Below are positions 24,480-36,820 of a stretch of DNA of 64,000 nucleotides, one piece after another. This DNA comes from Cycas panzhihuaensis (Eukaryota > Cycadophyta): the NCBI GenBank assembly GCA_023213395.1, contig CM041465.1, forward strand, positions 19,158,001 through 19,222,000, read 5' to 3'. Position numbers and translations under genes: made by a program. Under the pieces are notes generated by a model that saw nothing but the letters and a program-made list of their open reading frames with translations, did no database searches and had not been told where the DNA came from. Numbering within the stretch: the first letter of the stretch is position 1; every line of letters starts with the position of its first letter.

Positions 24480-25490
24480 CTTTTATCAATCCATGTAGAG
24501 GTGTTACAACCTATGATAAATAAAGAATAAATTTTCTCAAGTATTGACAAGCTCCTAATAAACTTCTTATCTCTATGGTGCCTAGGCCATTTGAGGATGG
24601 CTTGAGTCTTGAGTGCATTGATGCTCAACTTTTCTCCTCCAACCACAAAGCCCAAGAAGACCAAGCTCTCCTTGCCAAATTCACACTTCTTCACATTAAG
24701 TTTCAAATGATTCTTAGCCAAAGTCTTTAAAACTTTTTTTATGTGCTGCAAATGTTCCTCCCATATGTTGCTAAAAATTAAAATGTCATCAAGATAGATA
24801 ATAATAAAATTATCCAAGTAAGGCCTTAACACTTCATTCATTAGCCTCATGAATATTGCAGGAGCATTACATAATCCAAACAGTACAATCATCCATTCAA
24901 AGAGTCCTTTCTTTATTTTAAAGGCCATTTTCCATGTGTCCTCTTCTTTGACCCTAACTTGGTGATAACCACTTTTCAAATCTAACTTAGTAAAATAATA
25001 ATAATGCTAAATTTGGTCAAGCATATCATCTATGCAAGACAAGGGGTAGCAATTTTTAATTATGATTTTATTCAAAGCATGAAAGTCTACATACATTCTC
25101 TACTCTCCATCCTTCTTAAGCACCAAGACAATTGGTGACCCACAAGGTAACCATGAAGATCTTTTAACCCCTTAATCAAGCAACTCCTCAACTTGCCTCT
25201 TTATCCCATTGTTCTCTATAATGCAATGCATATACAAAGCAAAATTAAGAAATGGTGCATCTTCTACAAGAGTGATTTCATGCTCTATCTTTCTCTTTGG
25301 TGGTGGCCCATCAACATATTGAAATAGAATATCATACCTTGTCTTCAACTCCTCAATCTGTTGCATTTGTTTAGGTGATACAAGAAGAGTATGAGTAGAA
25401 GGGCCTCCATCACCTCTTGGCTCTTCTTTACTCCTTACCATTAAGATGATAAATTTGCCATATGCATTGATCATCCTTTTTGCTTAAGTG
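24480..25490 (-). pseudogene. B reverse transcriptase (Ty3/gypsy)
   Basis: Minus strand. The N-terminal part (25,474-25,172) has QIEELKTRYDILF and EHEITLVEDAPF, the usual entry into a gypsy RT. The palm is well kept at 24,979-24,476: MKSGYHQVRVKEEDTWK, then FGLCNAPAIFMRLMN, and a catalytic YLDD box at 24,796-24,785, followed by CEFGKESLVFLGFVV. Stops lie between the two open segments and near 24,480. Active-site residues are intact even though the frame is not. Confidence 0.93.
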
Positions 25491-26156
25491 GCTAAAATTA
25501 ATGTAATCTTATCCAAGTTCTTCTTTGTAGCCTTTATGATGAAGCCCTTATTATCCTTCATCAACTGATACTTTCTCTCCCTTTGATAGAAGAGTGCATC
25601 TTGATCCCACAAGTAGGTGCCATGGGTTACTATTATACCAAAAATCCTAGGGTGATTTTAGAAGAGGACTTCTATGTGATAGTTGGCATCACATGCTCTA
25701 ACACTCCCCTGTCATGAGGAGATGGTTGTATCTACATGGTATGCATGTCCACCATGGTGTTCTTCAGTGCCACATCCAATACCTTCATATATGTCTAGGT
25801 GTACTACTACGGTACACAGGACCAGTTTTAAACCTTGGCTGCTCTGATACCACTTGTCACGGGCTATCAATACACCAAAATCCCCAAGATGATTTGGGAA
25901 GAGGACTTCCTTGTGATAGTTAGTGTCACATGCTCCAATAGTAGGGACTCCTAAGTATAAGATGGAACACATCTAATGGTACCACATCACATATCACTTC
26001 ATCAATAAAAGCATTAGTGATAGAAAATTTAAGTGTATATTACTTTGATATTTATATTTCCACATCTTTATGGATCCAACTAAGAGGATATGGGTGAGGG
26101 TGAGGAGTAGTTACCAACCTAAGGGTCTTCACCAAATTTTTTGAGATCAAATTCTT

Positions 26157-27275
26157 TTAGCTCCCCATATCTATAATGGCACCAATAGTATTATTTCCTA
26201 CTCGAAGCTTCAAGTAAAATAATTCCTCCTTTGTAGCATCATCTCCATAATTTATAAGTAGAATAACCTTCTCTTCTTCTCCTTCATTTTGAAGCTCCAC
26301 CTCAGAAAGTAGTGTTTTCTCTTTTTCTTTATTTCTTGATTCTATGTTCTTAATATGCTTTGGCTTTAGCTCTAGATGTAACTTCCAACACTTTACTGCA
26401 ACATGACCACTAATATCACAATGCTCACAATAGTTAGAACTTTGAAAAAAATTAATTATTTTCTTCTTTCCTTCTTGCCTTTTAGATGAGTGTAATTTAG
26501 GACACTTTTCATGCTTATTAGAAGTAAAAGTAGAATCTTTAGACATGAATGTAGGTTTCTTTCTTTTACTTTCTATTGCAATAGTCATTTTACTTACTTC
26601 TCCAATGGATTGAACCTTAAAAAGCCTTAGTTCCTTCGTTATGTAATCATGTAATCCTCCAATGAATTTCATAAGAGTGTTATGTTCATCTATATTAATC
26701 CCAAGTAACAGACCATACTTGAAAAATAAAGAAGTACAATCTTAGACATATACACCTCTCCCTTGGTATAAATATTGCCAAGTGACCCATTGGTCTTCCT
26801 CATGACCTATGGGGTAGTATTACTTCTTCATTACTTTCTTAAAATCCATCCAAGAAAAAGAAGATACATCATGAATCTTTAAATATGTATTCCACCATGT
26901 CAATATATGCCTACATAACTTAAGCCTAGTAAATGAAAGCTTTTGCGCATTACTATAAGCATAAATTATGAAGTAGGTTTTAAGTTGATCTAACCAATGG
27001 TCTAACTTTTCAGTATTTACTTCTCCATCATAAGTTGGAATATCCAACTTTACCTATACCTTAGATGAAGTACCCTTAATTTCTTCAAATGAGTGCTTTA
27101 AGGTCTCCTCCTCTTCTTCTTTATGGTTGTGGTCATCTTTAGATCCTCCTTCAACTTTCTTCTCTTTGCCTTTACCCTTGACTAGAGGTAGAAGTTGGGT
27201 CATCATTTGTATCAAAACTTCTATGTTCTTCTGAAGCTTCTCAAATTTGATTTCTCCATCTTCTTTTTTAGCCAT
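26157..27275 (-). pseudogene. B gag with CCHC zinc knuckle and protease start
   Basis: Minus-strand frame from the ATG at 27,275 in one continuous frame with a few stops. It has a charged N-terminal helix rich in Lys/Glu (residues 1-73), then the capsid-type motif DIPTYDGEVNTEKLDHWLDQL (retrotransposon Gag entry) and WWNTYL. A complete CX2CX4HX4C knuckle, CEHCDISGHVAVKC, lies near 26,430-26,390. The frame reaches the protease at 26,170, which reads IIDMGS where DSGS or DTGS is normal. The start is chosen because it lies about 115 bases downstream of the primer site. Confidence 0.88.
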
Positions 27276-27390
27276 GGTGCTTGGATTCTTTTAGTGTCTT
27301 ATTGGTGATTGCGACACAAGAAAAGATTATCCGTTCTCTTGGTATCATTTCCTTGTTTGTACCATTCAAGTCCCTACAACAAAGATCAAA

Positions 27391-27403
27391 TGCTTTGATA
27401 CTA
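27391..27403 (-). promoter_or_regulatory. primer binding site of B (tRNA-iMet type)
   Basis: The minus strand reads TAGTATCAAAGCA six bases from the LTR, a two-change variant of TGGTATCAGAGCA. Confidence 0.8.
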
Positions 27404-27409
27404 AAAATA

Positions 27410-28316
27410 TGATCCCAAAGTGGAGTATGATTGGTGAAGAAATTAATTATCAATCTTTTTCCTTAAGATCATAGGGTGTTAGTGTAAAATTCCCAATAAT
27501 ATCAATAAAAGAGTAAGCCCATAAAAGGATATTCTACACCAACTCATGCATACTTGCCATTACACAAAGCTAAGAAGAATAATACTTTTATTAAGCTAAA
27601 AAAACTTCCATTTAATGGTGGAGAAAAATAACTATCAAATAATAGGCAAGTTACAATGAATAAATGATACAATAATACCATAAGAGGCCTCCAACTTTCT
27701 AAGACTCCTTCAATGAAGCTCCCACTCTCCAAAATGGATGCTTGAAGTGCTAAAATTTGCTTTCTCTATGGTCTCCAAAACCTTCCAAGTACTACCTCAA
27801 TGTTGCTCCCAAGCCAAGTGTCTCTCACAGATAAGAACCAAGTCTCAAACATCATAAATGAGCTCAATATGGATCAATTTATAAAAATAAAACCAAAATG
27901 CATGTTATCAAAGTGGTATTCATGTAATTTTAAAACGTTATGGCTTGGTACCTAGGGCTAAAAAACTCTAATTAAGCTCAAATTTGGTACACCTATAGGT
28001 ACATATGTCCTCTTTACGTCCTCAAAATGTTAACTCATTTGGATATAATTTTCTATAATTTTAATTGATTTAAAATAGTATATATTTGTTGTTTTTCTAT
28101 TGGTTGTGGGAGTTAGTTTTTGTGAAACAAGGCTTGCCATCTAATCAAATGATATTTTCTAAACCCCATATTTTTCAGACATGTATTGGGATGTGTCTTA
28201 TTCCTTTCCATAAAATTTCATATTAGTTTAACACCATTTGGTCCTTTTTCTTTCAGTTATGCCAATGCCTAGTATTTCTTACTTCTTGAAGACATATGGT
28301 AGATCCTCCTAGATCA
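27410..28316 (-). repeat. 5' LTR of B (uninterrupted, 907 bp)
   Basis: It begins TGATCCCAAAG and ends AGATCA, matches the split left LTR, and is followed by ATAGG (28,317-28,321). Confidence 0.95.
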
Positions 28317-28321
28317 ATAGG

Positions 28322-29250
28322 TCTTTATTACTAGCATTTAGGCTTAGCTATTAGAATGGTTGTGATATGATATATAAACATATAAAGGTGAATTCCTTTC
28401 ATGTTTAAATATTCCTAAGGAAATATAGAGGATAATTCAATATAGATTTCCTTAATTTATTAGATATCATTTAAGGAGTAGTCGACCCCCACTTTGATAA
28501 TATGAGGTTCATTAGTGATATTAAGATCAACATCCATGGTATTAACAATTAGAAGGTGCTTCCCTTCTCCAAGTAAGAATAATTAGGATCAACTAGAGGA
28601 GTCATTATTAGGGTCTCGTGGGATTTGGAATCCAAAAGAGAGTTAGGGTGAATGAACTTAGTCAAGCTAAGCTTGTGATGGTTTGGTAAAAGATTAGGAG
28701 ATGAACTAACAAGATGTTTAAGGATGGCTTCATCATTTTTAAATAGGTAAGGGTTATGGATAACCTAATTAGCCATATAAATACCTTTAATATTTATCCC
28801 TTTGGTGGTAGTAGGGTTATAAATTTAAAAGTATTGGCCAAAGCCAAGTAAATTAAGGGAAGGTTTAGTCTCATCTTCCTTAAGAAGAGCATTAAATATG
28901 GAGATATGTTATTATTAGAATTTGTGGCAATGACAAACTACTTGGACTTCTTTGTCATGAATAAACTAGAGTTCACCAAATAGAGAGGAATAAATAACAT
29001 GCATCGAATCAATCTAAGGTTAACCCAACCACATATTATATTCTAAATCTAATTCAGTAATAACAATTTTATTATGAAAGGTAGGAGGTAGTGATCCTTT
29101 ACCTAGAAGAATAGTCTAAGTTTCATTCAATCCTTAGCACACCCAAGATATAGGTTCAAAAACTATAATGCAAAGGGGTTTAAGAAGCTAAAGAGAAATG
29201 ACATTAGTGGAATCACCTCTGTTAATAATATGACTTTTAATAATCCATTT
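28322..29250 (-). pseudogene. Element A protease region and PR-RT linker
   Basis: On the minus strand the protease active-site loop reads INRGDSTNV at 29,226-29,200, the counterpart of VDNGSSVNA in element F, with the catalytic Asp changed to Asn. About 170 bases further, at 29,031-29,001, comes a W-L-G-x-P-x-I-D stretch followed by SSLFGELQFIHDKEVQVV. This is the usual end of a Tat-lineage protease (GRPW ... LHQxLKFI). The remaining sequence to 28,322 is the linker towards RT; it has several stops and no further motif. Confidence 0.75.
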
Positions 29251-30925
29251 CCACTCATAATATGAATTATAAAATGGGGAATATTATGGTGATCTCAATG
29301 TTTGTCAAGTCAGAAGAGATCAAAAGTAATAAGTAGTTTGTTTAAATTTGGTTGCCCAATGCTAAGAGAATTGATTTGTTTCTACTTAGGAAAATAATAA
29401 AGAAAATAAAATATAGGGATACCTATAGATACAAGCTTAAGTTCCTCCATAATGAAGAAACCCTTCATCTAGGTGTTCTACAGAAATTTATATTAGAAAT
29501 CAACCTCAATAAGGCAAAGAGGAGTCTAAAAAATTTCCTTATCTATCTTAGATGGGGAATTGAATTCAAAGTTCTTATACTTTTTGGTTTTAACTTCAAG
29601 AAGGTTATCCATTTCCACCATGTTGATGGTCTTGGATTGAGAGTCCTAGTTATCCTTAAGGTGGAGAAGGGGTCTTTGATTATGATGATTATTTAACTTG
29701 CTCTTAGTGTACTTGGTGGGAGTAAAAGCCTATTTTATATCTAATTTAAAACTATTGGATGTAGCTTGATCTTTGTTAAGACCCTTTAATTTATATTTAT
29801 CCTAATGGTTAAGCAATAGGTTAATATATATCAACAAGTCTTTATTTGGATGAGATAATTATTGATTAGATGAAGCATAGGTCCTACCATGTTGCACGAA
29901 CTTGTTATAATCTAAATGTTTATATGCACATTAGTTTAATGATAAGTGAACAATTTAAGCTTTCCAAGTTTATTGAACATCAAATATACTTCTATGAAGC
30001 AATATCTACTAAATGACAATGATACAACTACCAGCAAGCAAATACTAGATGTGATTTTGCATGACGAAACTATCATAAGCATTAAAGTAGTTCCTAAGAG
30101 CTTTTAAACTACCATAAATAAGTGATTTTTGTTTGACTTTTTAACTAAATATTATACATCTTACTTCTAAATGTAGAAATAGCATTACCATGCTATTAGA
30201 AACATTGAAAAACTATACGATATATGAAATTAGATCTGAAAACTATCATGGAATGCACTTTTTATAAAGTTTTAACCATTTTCATGAACTTTGTTGATTA
30301 AAATAATGGACCTATAAAACCATGTTAAAAAAATGGATTCAAAGATTACCTTTAAAATCATAACGTAAATATAAATATAAAATAAGTTACAAGTATGAGG
30401 CATTAATGATAAGACAATAAATGAACAAAGGAAATATGAAGTACATACAATACAAAATACAATAAAGATATAGAAAAATGATCACTTTCCAAATTATTAC
30501 ATTAGGAATGAATACATACTTATAGTACATTTGACCTTATACTTGTCTAATCAAGTGAAAGAACCCTTAAGTCCACCAAAGGGATGATTACATGAATAGG
30601 TGTGCACCCATGTACACATCTCAATATCACAATAAAATATACCTATGAGAGTTAAGGGGGATACTTAACAAAATATATAAACCAACATTAAACATTATGT
30701 TTTAGCACCAAGGACTCTTCTTATTGGAAGGATAAGGGAGATTCTTAGCCATTTATTTTAACTTTTGGTTAGTAAGATGAATGGTTTTAAAGTCCTTGGT
30801 AGACTTAATAATAAAGGAGGATAGCTTAGTTACAATAGATTATTCTAAGGTATAAAGGAGAAAAGTGAGTTTATTATAATGTGCTTTGGCTCATGAGTAG
30901 GATCATGCTAGGGAGAAAAGAAGTA
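29251..30925 (-). other. Element A gag-protease linker, strongly decayed
   Basis: It lies between A's gag core and protease on the minus strand. I see no conserved motif and stops in all frames. The 114-codon plus-strand frame at 29,352-29,696 is antisense to this region and looks spurious. Confidence 0.45.
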
Positions 30926-31428
30926 TTTATTTAGTTTCTTAACTCTTACTTGAATCTCAAAAGATTCAAGGGCTATACACTTATCCATGAATCTATCATA
31001 GGTGGTTGGTCTAAGCTTAAGTACTTCAAGGTGGACTTAAGGTTTAAGAGCATTACTGAACAAGCCAAAAGGTAATTTATCCACTAAGGGACATTAGCAA
31101 GAATTAATAAAGTCTTACAAGTGATAAATAAAGTCATGAGAAGAGTCATTTCTACCTTGTTTTATTAAAAAGATGGCTTTCATATCCATTTTAAGAGGTT
31201 AAACAACATCAAAGCAATTACTAAAAGAATCAATAAGTTATTGGAAAGAGTGGATGGATCTATCTAGCAATCTATAGAAGCATTTTTGGGCATCATCTAG
31301 TAAGGTCTTAAGGAAGATCTATATCATCATGTGATCATAGGGAAGGTAGTTAACACAATCAAGTGCAAAGACTTAGACATGTCTAATAGGCTCTTATTCT
31401 AACTTCCCACTAATTTTTGAGATTTTAG
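30926..31428 (-). pseudogene. Element A gag core (Tat-lineage)
   Basis: The minus strand reads RLLDRSIHSF, LIDSFSNCFDVV, AIFLIKQGRNDSSHDFI, then LKLRPTTYD and CIALESFEIQVRVK. This parallels element F's Gag motif by motif (RLFAHSIFSF, LVDKFINYFDVA, SLLSLKQGYNEMNHDFI, LKMGATTCD, CLALEAIEIQDRLK). Stops are numerous. Insertion of F at 31,429-31,433 splits it from its N-terminal part at 54,328 onward. Confidence 0.85.
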
Positions 31429-31433
31429 GGATG
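31429..31433. repeat. target-site duplication of F (left copy, GGATG)
   Basis: GGATG at 31,429-31,433 is repeated exactly at 54,323-54,327, 22.9 kb away. Joining the two flanks restores the continuity of element A's Gag. Confidence 0.92.
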
Positions 31434-31541
31434 TGTTTCCTGGCTACCGGAAATGGGTATGGACAGGTCGACTTAGGTAAGCATAGGTATGCTTCTTCCT
31501 TTTCACTTTTATTGTTTCTTTGGAAAGGTTGACAGAAATAT
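31434..31541 (+). repeat. 5' LTR of F, first part (interrupted by D)
   Basis: It matches 51,540-51,645. The LTR continues at 36,821 after copia D and its target-site copy. Confidence 0.93.
31537..31541. repeat. target-site duplication of D (left copy, AATAT)
   Basis: The right copy is AGTAT at 36,816-36,820. The empty site in F's 3' LTR (about 51,640) reads AGTAC. Confidence 0.85.
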
Positions 31542-31749
31542 TGTAATAAAACTTTAGTGAGGAAATAAATTCACGGTCACACAATGATTTCTTTATTAAT
31601 GATTCATGTATATATACAAGTACAAGGTGGGTACAAATAATAACTGCTCAACTAGGTAATGCCACTTATCAACTTAAGAGAGGAGAAGAAAGTGGTACAT
31701 GACCCTTACATCAAATATTATAACTTAAGGTAAAACATTACCTTTTACA
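31542..31749 (-). repeat. 3' LTR of D
   Basis: Equal in length to 36,608-36,815 and about 94 percent identical by eye. Confidence 0.95.
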
Positions 31750-31768
31750 CCCCCTCTTAATGTTTTAC

Positions 31769-34700
31769 CTATCTTAACCCTAGTAGATTTCTGAAGAAAC
31801 TGAATGTCTATTTTCTAAGAGGTTTGGTGAGCATATCTGCAATCTGATCTTCTCATAGATAATGCTTAAATTTAATTTCTTTATTCTGTACCTTTTCTCT
31901 GATAAAATGATGATGTACCTCGATATGCTTTATTCTGGCATGTAAAACAGGATTCTTCGTCATTTTTATGGTACTTTGATTGTCACAAAATATTCAAGTA
32001 GACATTGTTTGTTCTTCTCCTAGTTCTTTCAGCAATTGTCTAATCCATATTCCTTCACAAGCGGTGTTGACTGCTGACTTGTATTCTGCTTCTGTTGAGG
32101 ATAATGCAACCATTGACTATTTTTTACTACTCCAGGAGATCAAGGAATTTCCAAGGAAGAAGTAATATCCTGATGTTGACTTTCTATCTATTTTGTCTCC
32201 AGCCCAGTCTAAATCACAGAGACTTGTTAATTTTGTATTGTTTTCTTTATTATATCTCAGGCCAAGGTCCATGGTTCCTATTAAGTAGTGCAAGATTCTC
32301 TTTGCAGCATTCCAATGTGGAATTTTAAGGTTTTCTATGAATCTGGAAATCAACCCTATAACATATGATATATCTGGTCGTGTGGTTGTGAGATAGATTA
32401 AGCTTCTAACCAGTTGTATGTATTGTGTGGCATCAACCGAAGCTACATCCTGTTCTGTATTTAACATGACTCCTGTTTCCATTGGTGTGCTGATATTATT
32501 ATAATTTTCCATTCCAAACTTGGTCAATAAGTTCTTTACATACTTTGTTTGTGATAGAGTAATGGAAGAATTATTTTGTTTAATTTCTATTCCAAGATAA
32601 TAATGCAGCATTCCTAAATCTATAATTTCAAATACTTTTTCAAACTTATCTTTGATGAATGCTATTGAATTTTTGTCATCTCCAGTGATTAGCATGTCAT
32701 CCACATATACTACAACAATGGAGATTGATCCTGAATTACCTTTTACGTATAGACTATGATCAGATTCACATCGATGAAGGCCATTCTCTGTTAAGTATGA
32801 ATCTAATTTAGCATACCAGGCTCTTGGAGCTTGTTTAAGCCTATACAGTGCCTTTTTTAATTTGCAGACTATATTTTCTTGTCCTCATTTTATGTATCCT
32901 TTTGGTTGATACATATACACCTCTTCCTATTGGTCTCCATTCAAGAATGCACTTTTGACATCCATTTGATAAATTTCCCAAACCCTTTGAGCAGCAAGAG
33001 CAATCACTATTCTTACCATGTTTAATTTTTCCACTGGTGAAAATGTTTCTTCATAATTGATTCCTGTTGTTTGAGTATAGCCTTTAGCTACCAGTCTGGC
33101 CTTGTATTTTTCTATTTCTCCATTTGGCTTCTCTTTTATTTTGTATACCCATTTGTAGTTTACAATGGGTTTATCTACTGGAATTGGGGCGTGGTCCCAT
33201 GTCTTGTTCCTTTGTATGGCTTCCATCTCAGCACCCATCGCAATTCTCCAATTTTGGAAGCTATTGGCTTCTTTATAAGAGTTTGGTTCAATGGAACAAA
33301 GCAATGCCTGAGGTTTTGGTGATCTTGTTTAGTGTTCAAATATATCTCCTTTTGTTTCTTCAAGAGTTTTAAGATACCACCTTAGTACTCCTTTTGAGAT
33401 GCATTCTTGTAATGATTTTTCTTCATTCCTAGAATTGGAGCTGCTATCTGACTTGAGGTTGCAACTACTGGTTAGTTGCTTATCTGGATTTTCATTTTCT
33501 AAAGAATCTTCTCCTATCTCAATTCTTTCTGAGGTTATATCTAACTTATCTTCCAATTGGTTAGGACATGTATCAGAATGATCTTCATCGATCTATACTG
33601 CTGCATCAATATTTTCCTTTTTCTCATCAAAAATTACATCGTTGCTGATATAAAGCTTATCTATTTTTGGATTCATGCACCTATAGGCCTTTGAATGGTT
33701 GCTATATCTAACCATTATGCATTCTATGCTTTTATTGTCCAATTTGGCTCTTTTCTTATCTGGAATATGAACATAAGCCTTGCAGCCAAATATTTTCAGA
33801 TGGCTTACATCAGATTTGTGTCACGACCAAGCTTCTTTAGGAGTTATATTATCTAAGGACTGACTAGGGCTTCTGTTGATCAAATATGTAGTTGTATGTA
33901 TAGCTTCTGCCCAATATTTCTTTGCTAAATCTTTATTATTTAGCATACAAAGAGCCATTTCTATAATTGTTCTGTTCATTCTTTTTGTAACTCCATTGGA
34001 TTGAGGTGTATAAGGAGTTGTGAACTGCCTTTAGATTCTATGTTTTGTATAGAAAAGAATGAATTCATTAGACATAAACTCTCCACCTCTGTTAGAATGA
34101 ACACATTTGATCCTTTGACTGATTTCCAATTCACTTGCAGCTTTAAATTCTTTAAAATATCCAAATGTTTCTGATTTGCTAGATAGAAAGTACACCCAAG
34201 TTTTCCTGGAAAAGTCATTAATGAAAGCCAAGAAATACCTTGATCCATTTATCGAGACAGGCATGAACAGACCACAGAGTTTGTGTGTATGAATTCCAAT
34301 TTGCATTGTGCGCGTCAGGTGCCTTTTGAAAAAGGAGTCCTGTGTTGTTTTCCCATCATGCAACTTTTACATATAAAATGATTAAATGAGATATCTGGTA
34401 AGCCTTTCACCATGTTATATTTTTTTAATATTTTTATCCTATCATGAGATATATGACAATACTTCAAATGCCACATTTCATTATTATCAGTGCTATCTGC
34501 AGCAAAAGCTTTTACATCAGAAATCATTTTGATGGGGCCTTTGTCAGGCATTACAAGGGTTGAAAGGAGTTTATACAACCTATTACATTTTTCTCCTTTA
34601 GCTATAACTACCCCATTTCTTTTTATGTCAAGGATATAATAGTATCCATGTTCATTAAATATTGTTCTTAACCTTTTATCACTTAATTATGAAACTGACA

Positions 34701-35908
34701 GGAGATTCTTTTTTATTCTAAGTACAAAAAAGACATTGCCAATACGGTGAATTTTTCCATCGATGTATATGGTGATTTCTCCTATTCCCCTTATGTGTAA
34801 GGGAAAATTATCTCCTAGCTCAACAGATGTGTTGCATTCATAGGGTTTGATGATTTCAAACCATTCTTTGACTCATGTCATGTGATGTGAGGCACCTAAG
34901 TCTATATACTAGTTTTATATTGCGCTTGAATTCACTGCCAGTGCTGCAATAAAGGCAGTTTCAATTTCTTCTTCTGGTGTGTCCTTTTCTTTGCTATAAT
35001 TTCCAAATACCTGTTGCTTTATTTTCTGCAGTTCTGCATGTTTCTGGTAGCACTAATAGGGATAATGACTTGTTTGGCCACAGTAATAACAAACATCAAA
35101 AGCTCTATAATTACTTGAGAAATGACCTGGTTTGCCGCAGTTAAAGCGTACTCTCACTTCTCGAGGTGGATTACTGATCATTTTTCCTCATCATCTTCCT
35201 TCCATCCAACGTCCCCTATAACTTACTAGGCATTCTTCCTCTTGATCTGCGATTAAATTGTCCTCTTCCTTTGCCTTCTATCTGAAGTTTAAAAAAAAGT
35301 GCATCTTCAATTTCTAATTCTTCTTTGTACCTTTGATTTCTTTGCTCTTGAGCATATATATGTCCTGTCAAAGTATCAAAGGACATTGTGGCTATATGTC
35401 CTCCTCCTATCAACATATTCACAATGTTGTTAAAGGACTTTGGAAGTTTATTGAGCACTGGTTAAATTAGTTATGTGTCCATTAACTTCTCTCCTGCTGT
35501 GAGAAGGGCAGTTTTAATGGTAGTTAACTTGGTTAAGAAGTCTAACCCAGTTTGTCCCTCTCCCATTTTCAATTTATAAAGCTCTTCTCTTAATGCCATA
35601 ATTCTAGCTTCATTTTTTCTACTAAACATTGAAGTCATAACTTGCCATATTTCATTTACATTTTCTAGACCATCTACATAAACAAGTAATGAATCATAAA
35701 TTGAGAGTTTGAGGACTGAAACAACAACATTATTTCTTTTCTCCCAACTAGTCAAGTCTATTGCAATAGTAGGTTATTTTTCAGCCCCAGTGATGATTTT
35801 CTAAGCTCGCTTTACTCTTAATAACCCTTCAATTTTTATTTTCCAGACATTAAAATTCATTTATGTAAGTTTTTCACTTTTATTTAGTGAACCAGCAGAG
35901 GAGGCCAT
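31769..35908 (-). pseudogene. D gag-pol (Ty1/copia)
   Basis: Minus strand, ATG at 35,908, stop TAG at 31,771-31,769, about 1,380 codons with scattered stops. UBN2-type Gag (35,755-35,216) is followed by a double zinc-knuckle region (about 35,160-35,040); the second knuckle, CYYCGQTSHYPY.C, is complete apart from a stop. The protease reads DLGASHHMT (about 34,900), with Leu where Ser or Thr belongs. The Gag-pre-integrase domain (34,578-34,315) has WHLKYCHIS and CKSCMMGKQHR. The integrase core (34,363-34,031) has FINDFSRKTWVYFL and SNRGGEF, where Asn replaces the second catalytic Asp. RT (33,304-32,927) has KSAFLNG, with the YVDD box at 32,707-32,696. RNase H ends with DNQSTIKMTKNPVLHARIKHIE. 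Confidence 0.94.
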
Positions 35909-36594
35909 TAAGAAGAGTGATTAGGAAAAAAAAAATAGATTTTACTATCTGTACAGCCTGCTGTATGGAATTCCATATATAACTAAAGTTGTATGGACTG
36001 AAATGAAAATGGTCTCAATCGAAAGAACTCGCAAATAGGTCTCTGAATCTGTGATTATTTTCTTGAAAGGACTTTAGATGAGAGAGAAAACTCCAGTCGA
36101 AGCAGTAAACCCACGCCCAAGGGTTTTAGCTATTTTTGAAGAAAAAACCAGAAAAAACTACTCAAATCTATGAAAATAGCCACTAAAATTCTTCGTTTAG
36201 AGATAAGAAAAGATTTGAGTATGTGTACCAGGGATTTTAATTAAGAATTTTTGAAAAAAATGCAGAGAGAAGGCTCCAATCCCAAACACCTATATTTTGG
36301 CCTAAAACTAGGTTGAAATAACTCCAAATGATGTCATCGCAGAAGAGAAAGATATAGAGGAGGTTCCAATCTTCGATCTAGGTGAGTTTTGTCGAATTCT
36401 AATGACTTTGAATTTTGACATCCATACAAGTCCATACAATCATACAAATCCGTACAATTCTTCTTTCAAATTTGCTTAGACACTTTGTCTTTACACAACA
36501 AATCCTTGTAATAAAAAATTTGTCCCTAGTATTCTTCTTCTTCTTTCAATGAAGCCCAGATTAGCTTCTTCATATGCAAGAGGACCTAGGGGCC

Positions 36595-36607
36595 TACTCT
36601 AATACCA
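36595..36607 (-). promoter_or_regulatory. primer binding site of D (tRNA-iMet type)
   Basis: The minus strand reads TGGTATTAGAGTA directly at the LTR edge, one change from TGGTATCAGAG. Confidence 0.9.
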
Positions 36608-36815
36608 TGTAACAAAACCTTAGTGAGGAAATAAATTCACTCTCACACAATGATTTCTTTATTGATGATTTGTGTATATATACAAGTACAAGGTGGGTAC
36701 AAATAATAACTGCTCAACCAGGTAATGCCACTTATCAACTTAAGAGAGGACAAGAAAGTGGTACATGAACCTTACATCAAACATTATAACTTAAGGTAAA
36801 ATATTACCTTTTACA
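36608..36815 (-). repeat. 5' LTR of D
   Basis: TGTAACAAAACC to CCTTTTACA, followed by AGTAT, the right target-site copy. Confidence 0.95.
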
Positions 36816-36820
36816 AGTAT

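Larger units (their letters stand above)
12495..28316 (-). mobile_element. element B: Ty3/gypsy, minus strand (6.8 kb without inserted C)
   Basis: The LTRs begin TGATCC and end GGATCA or its mutated form, and the element is flanked by a perfect ATAGG duplication. The left LTR is split by copia C. Internal order on the minus strand is primer site, gag with zinc knuckle, protease, RT, RNase H, integrase and an integrase tail, a chromovirus-like arrangement. It inserted into element A between the protease and RT regions. Frames are broken but domains are easily recognised. Confidence 0.95.
31542..36815 (-). mobile_element. element D: Ty1/copia, minus strand, 5.3 kb, inserted in F's 5' LTR
   Basis: Two 208-bp LTRs (TGTAA...TTTTACA on the plus strand) flank a gag-pol frame on the minus strand, with an iMet primer site next to the right LTR and a purine tract next to the left. 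By eye the LTRs differ at about 12 of 208 positions, fewer than those of C or F. D is therefore the youngest complete insertion here, which agrees with it lying inside F. Confidence 0.96.

Noticed and set aside
29352-29696. 114-codon plus-strand frame
   Set aside because: It lies antisense to element A's gag-protease linker and has no recognisable motif.
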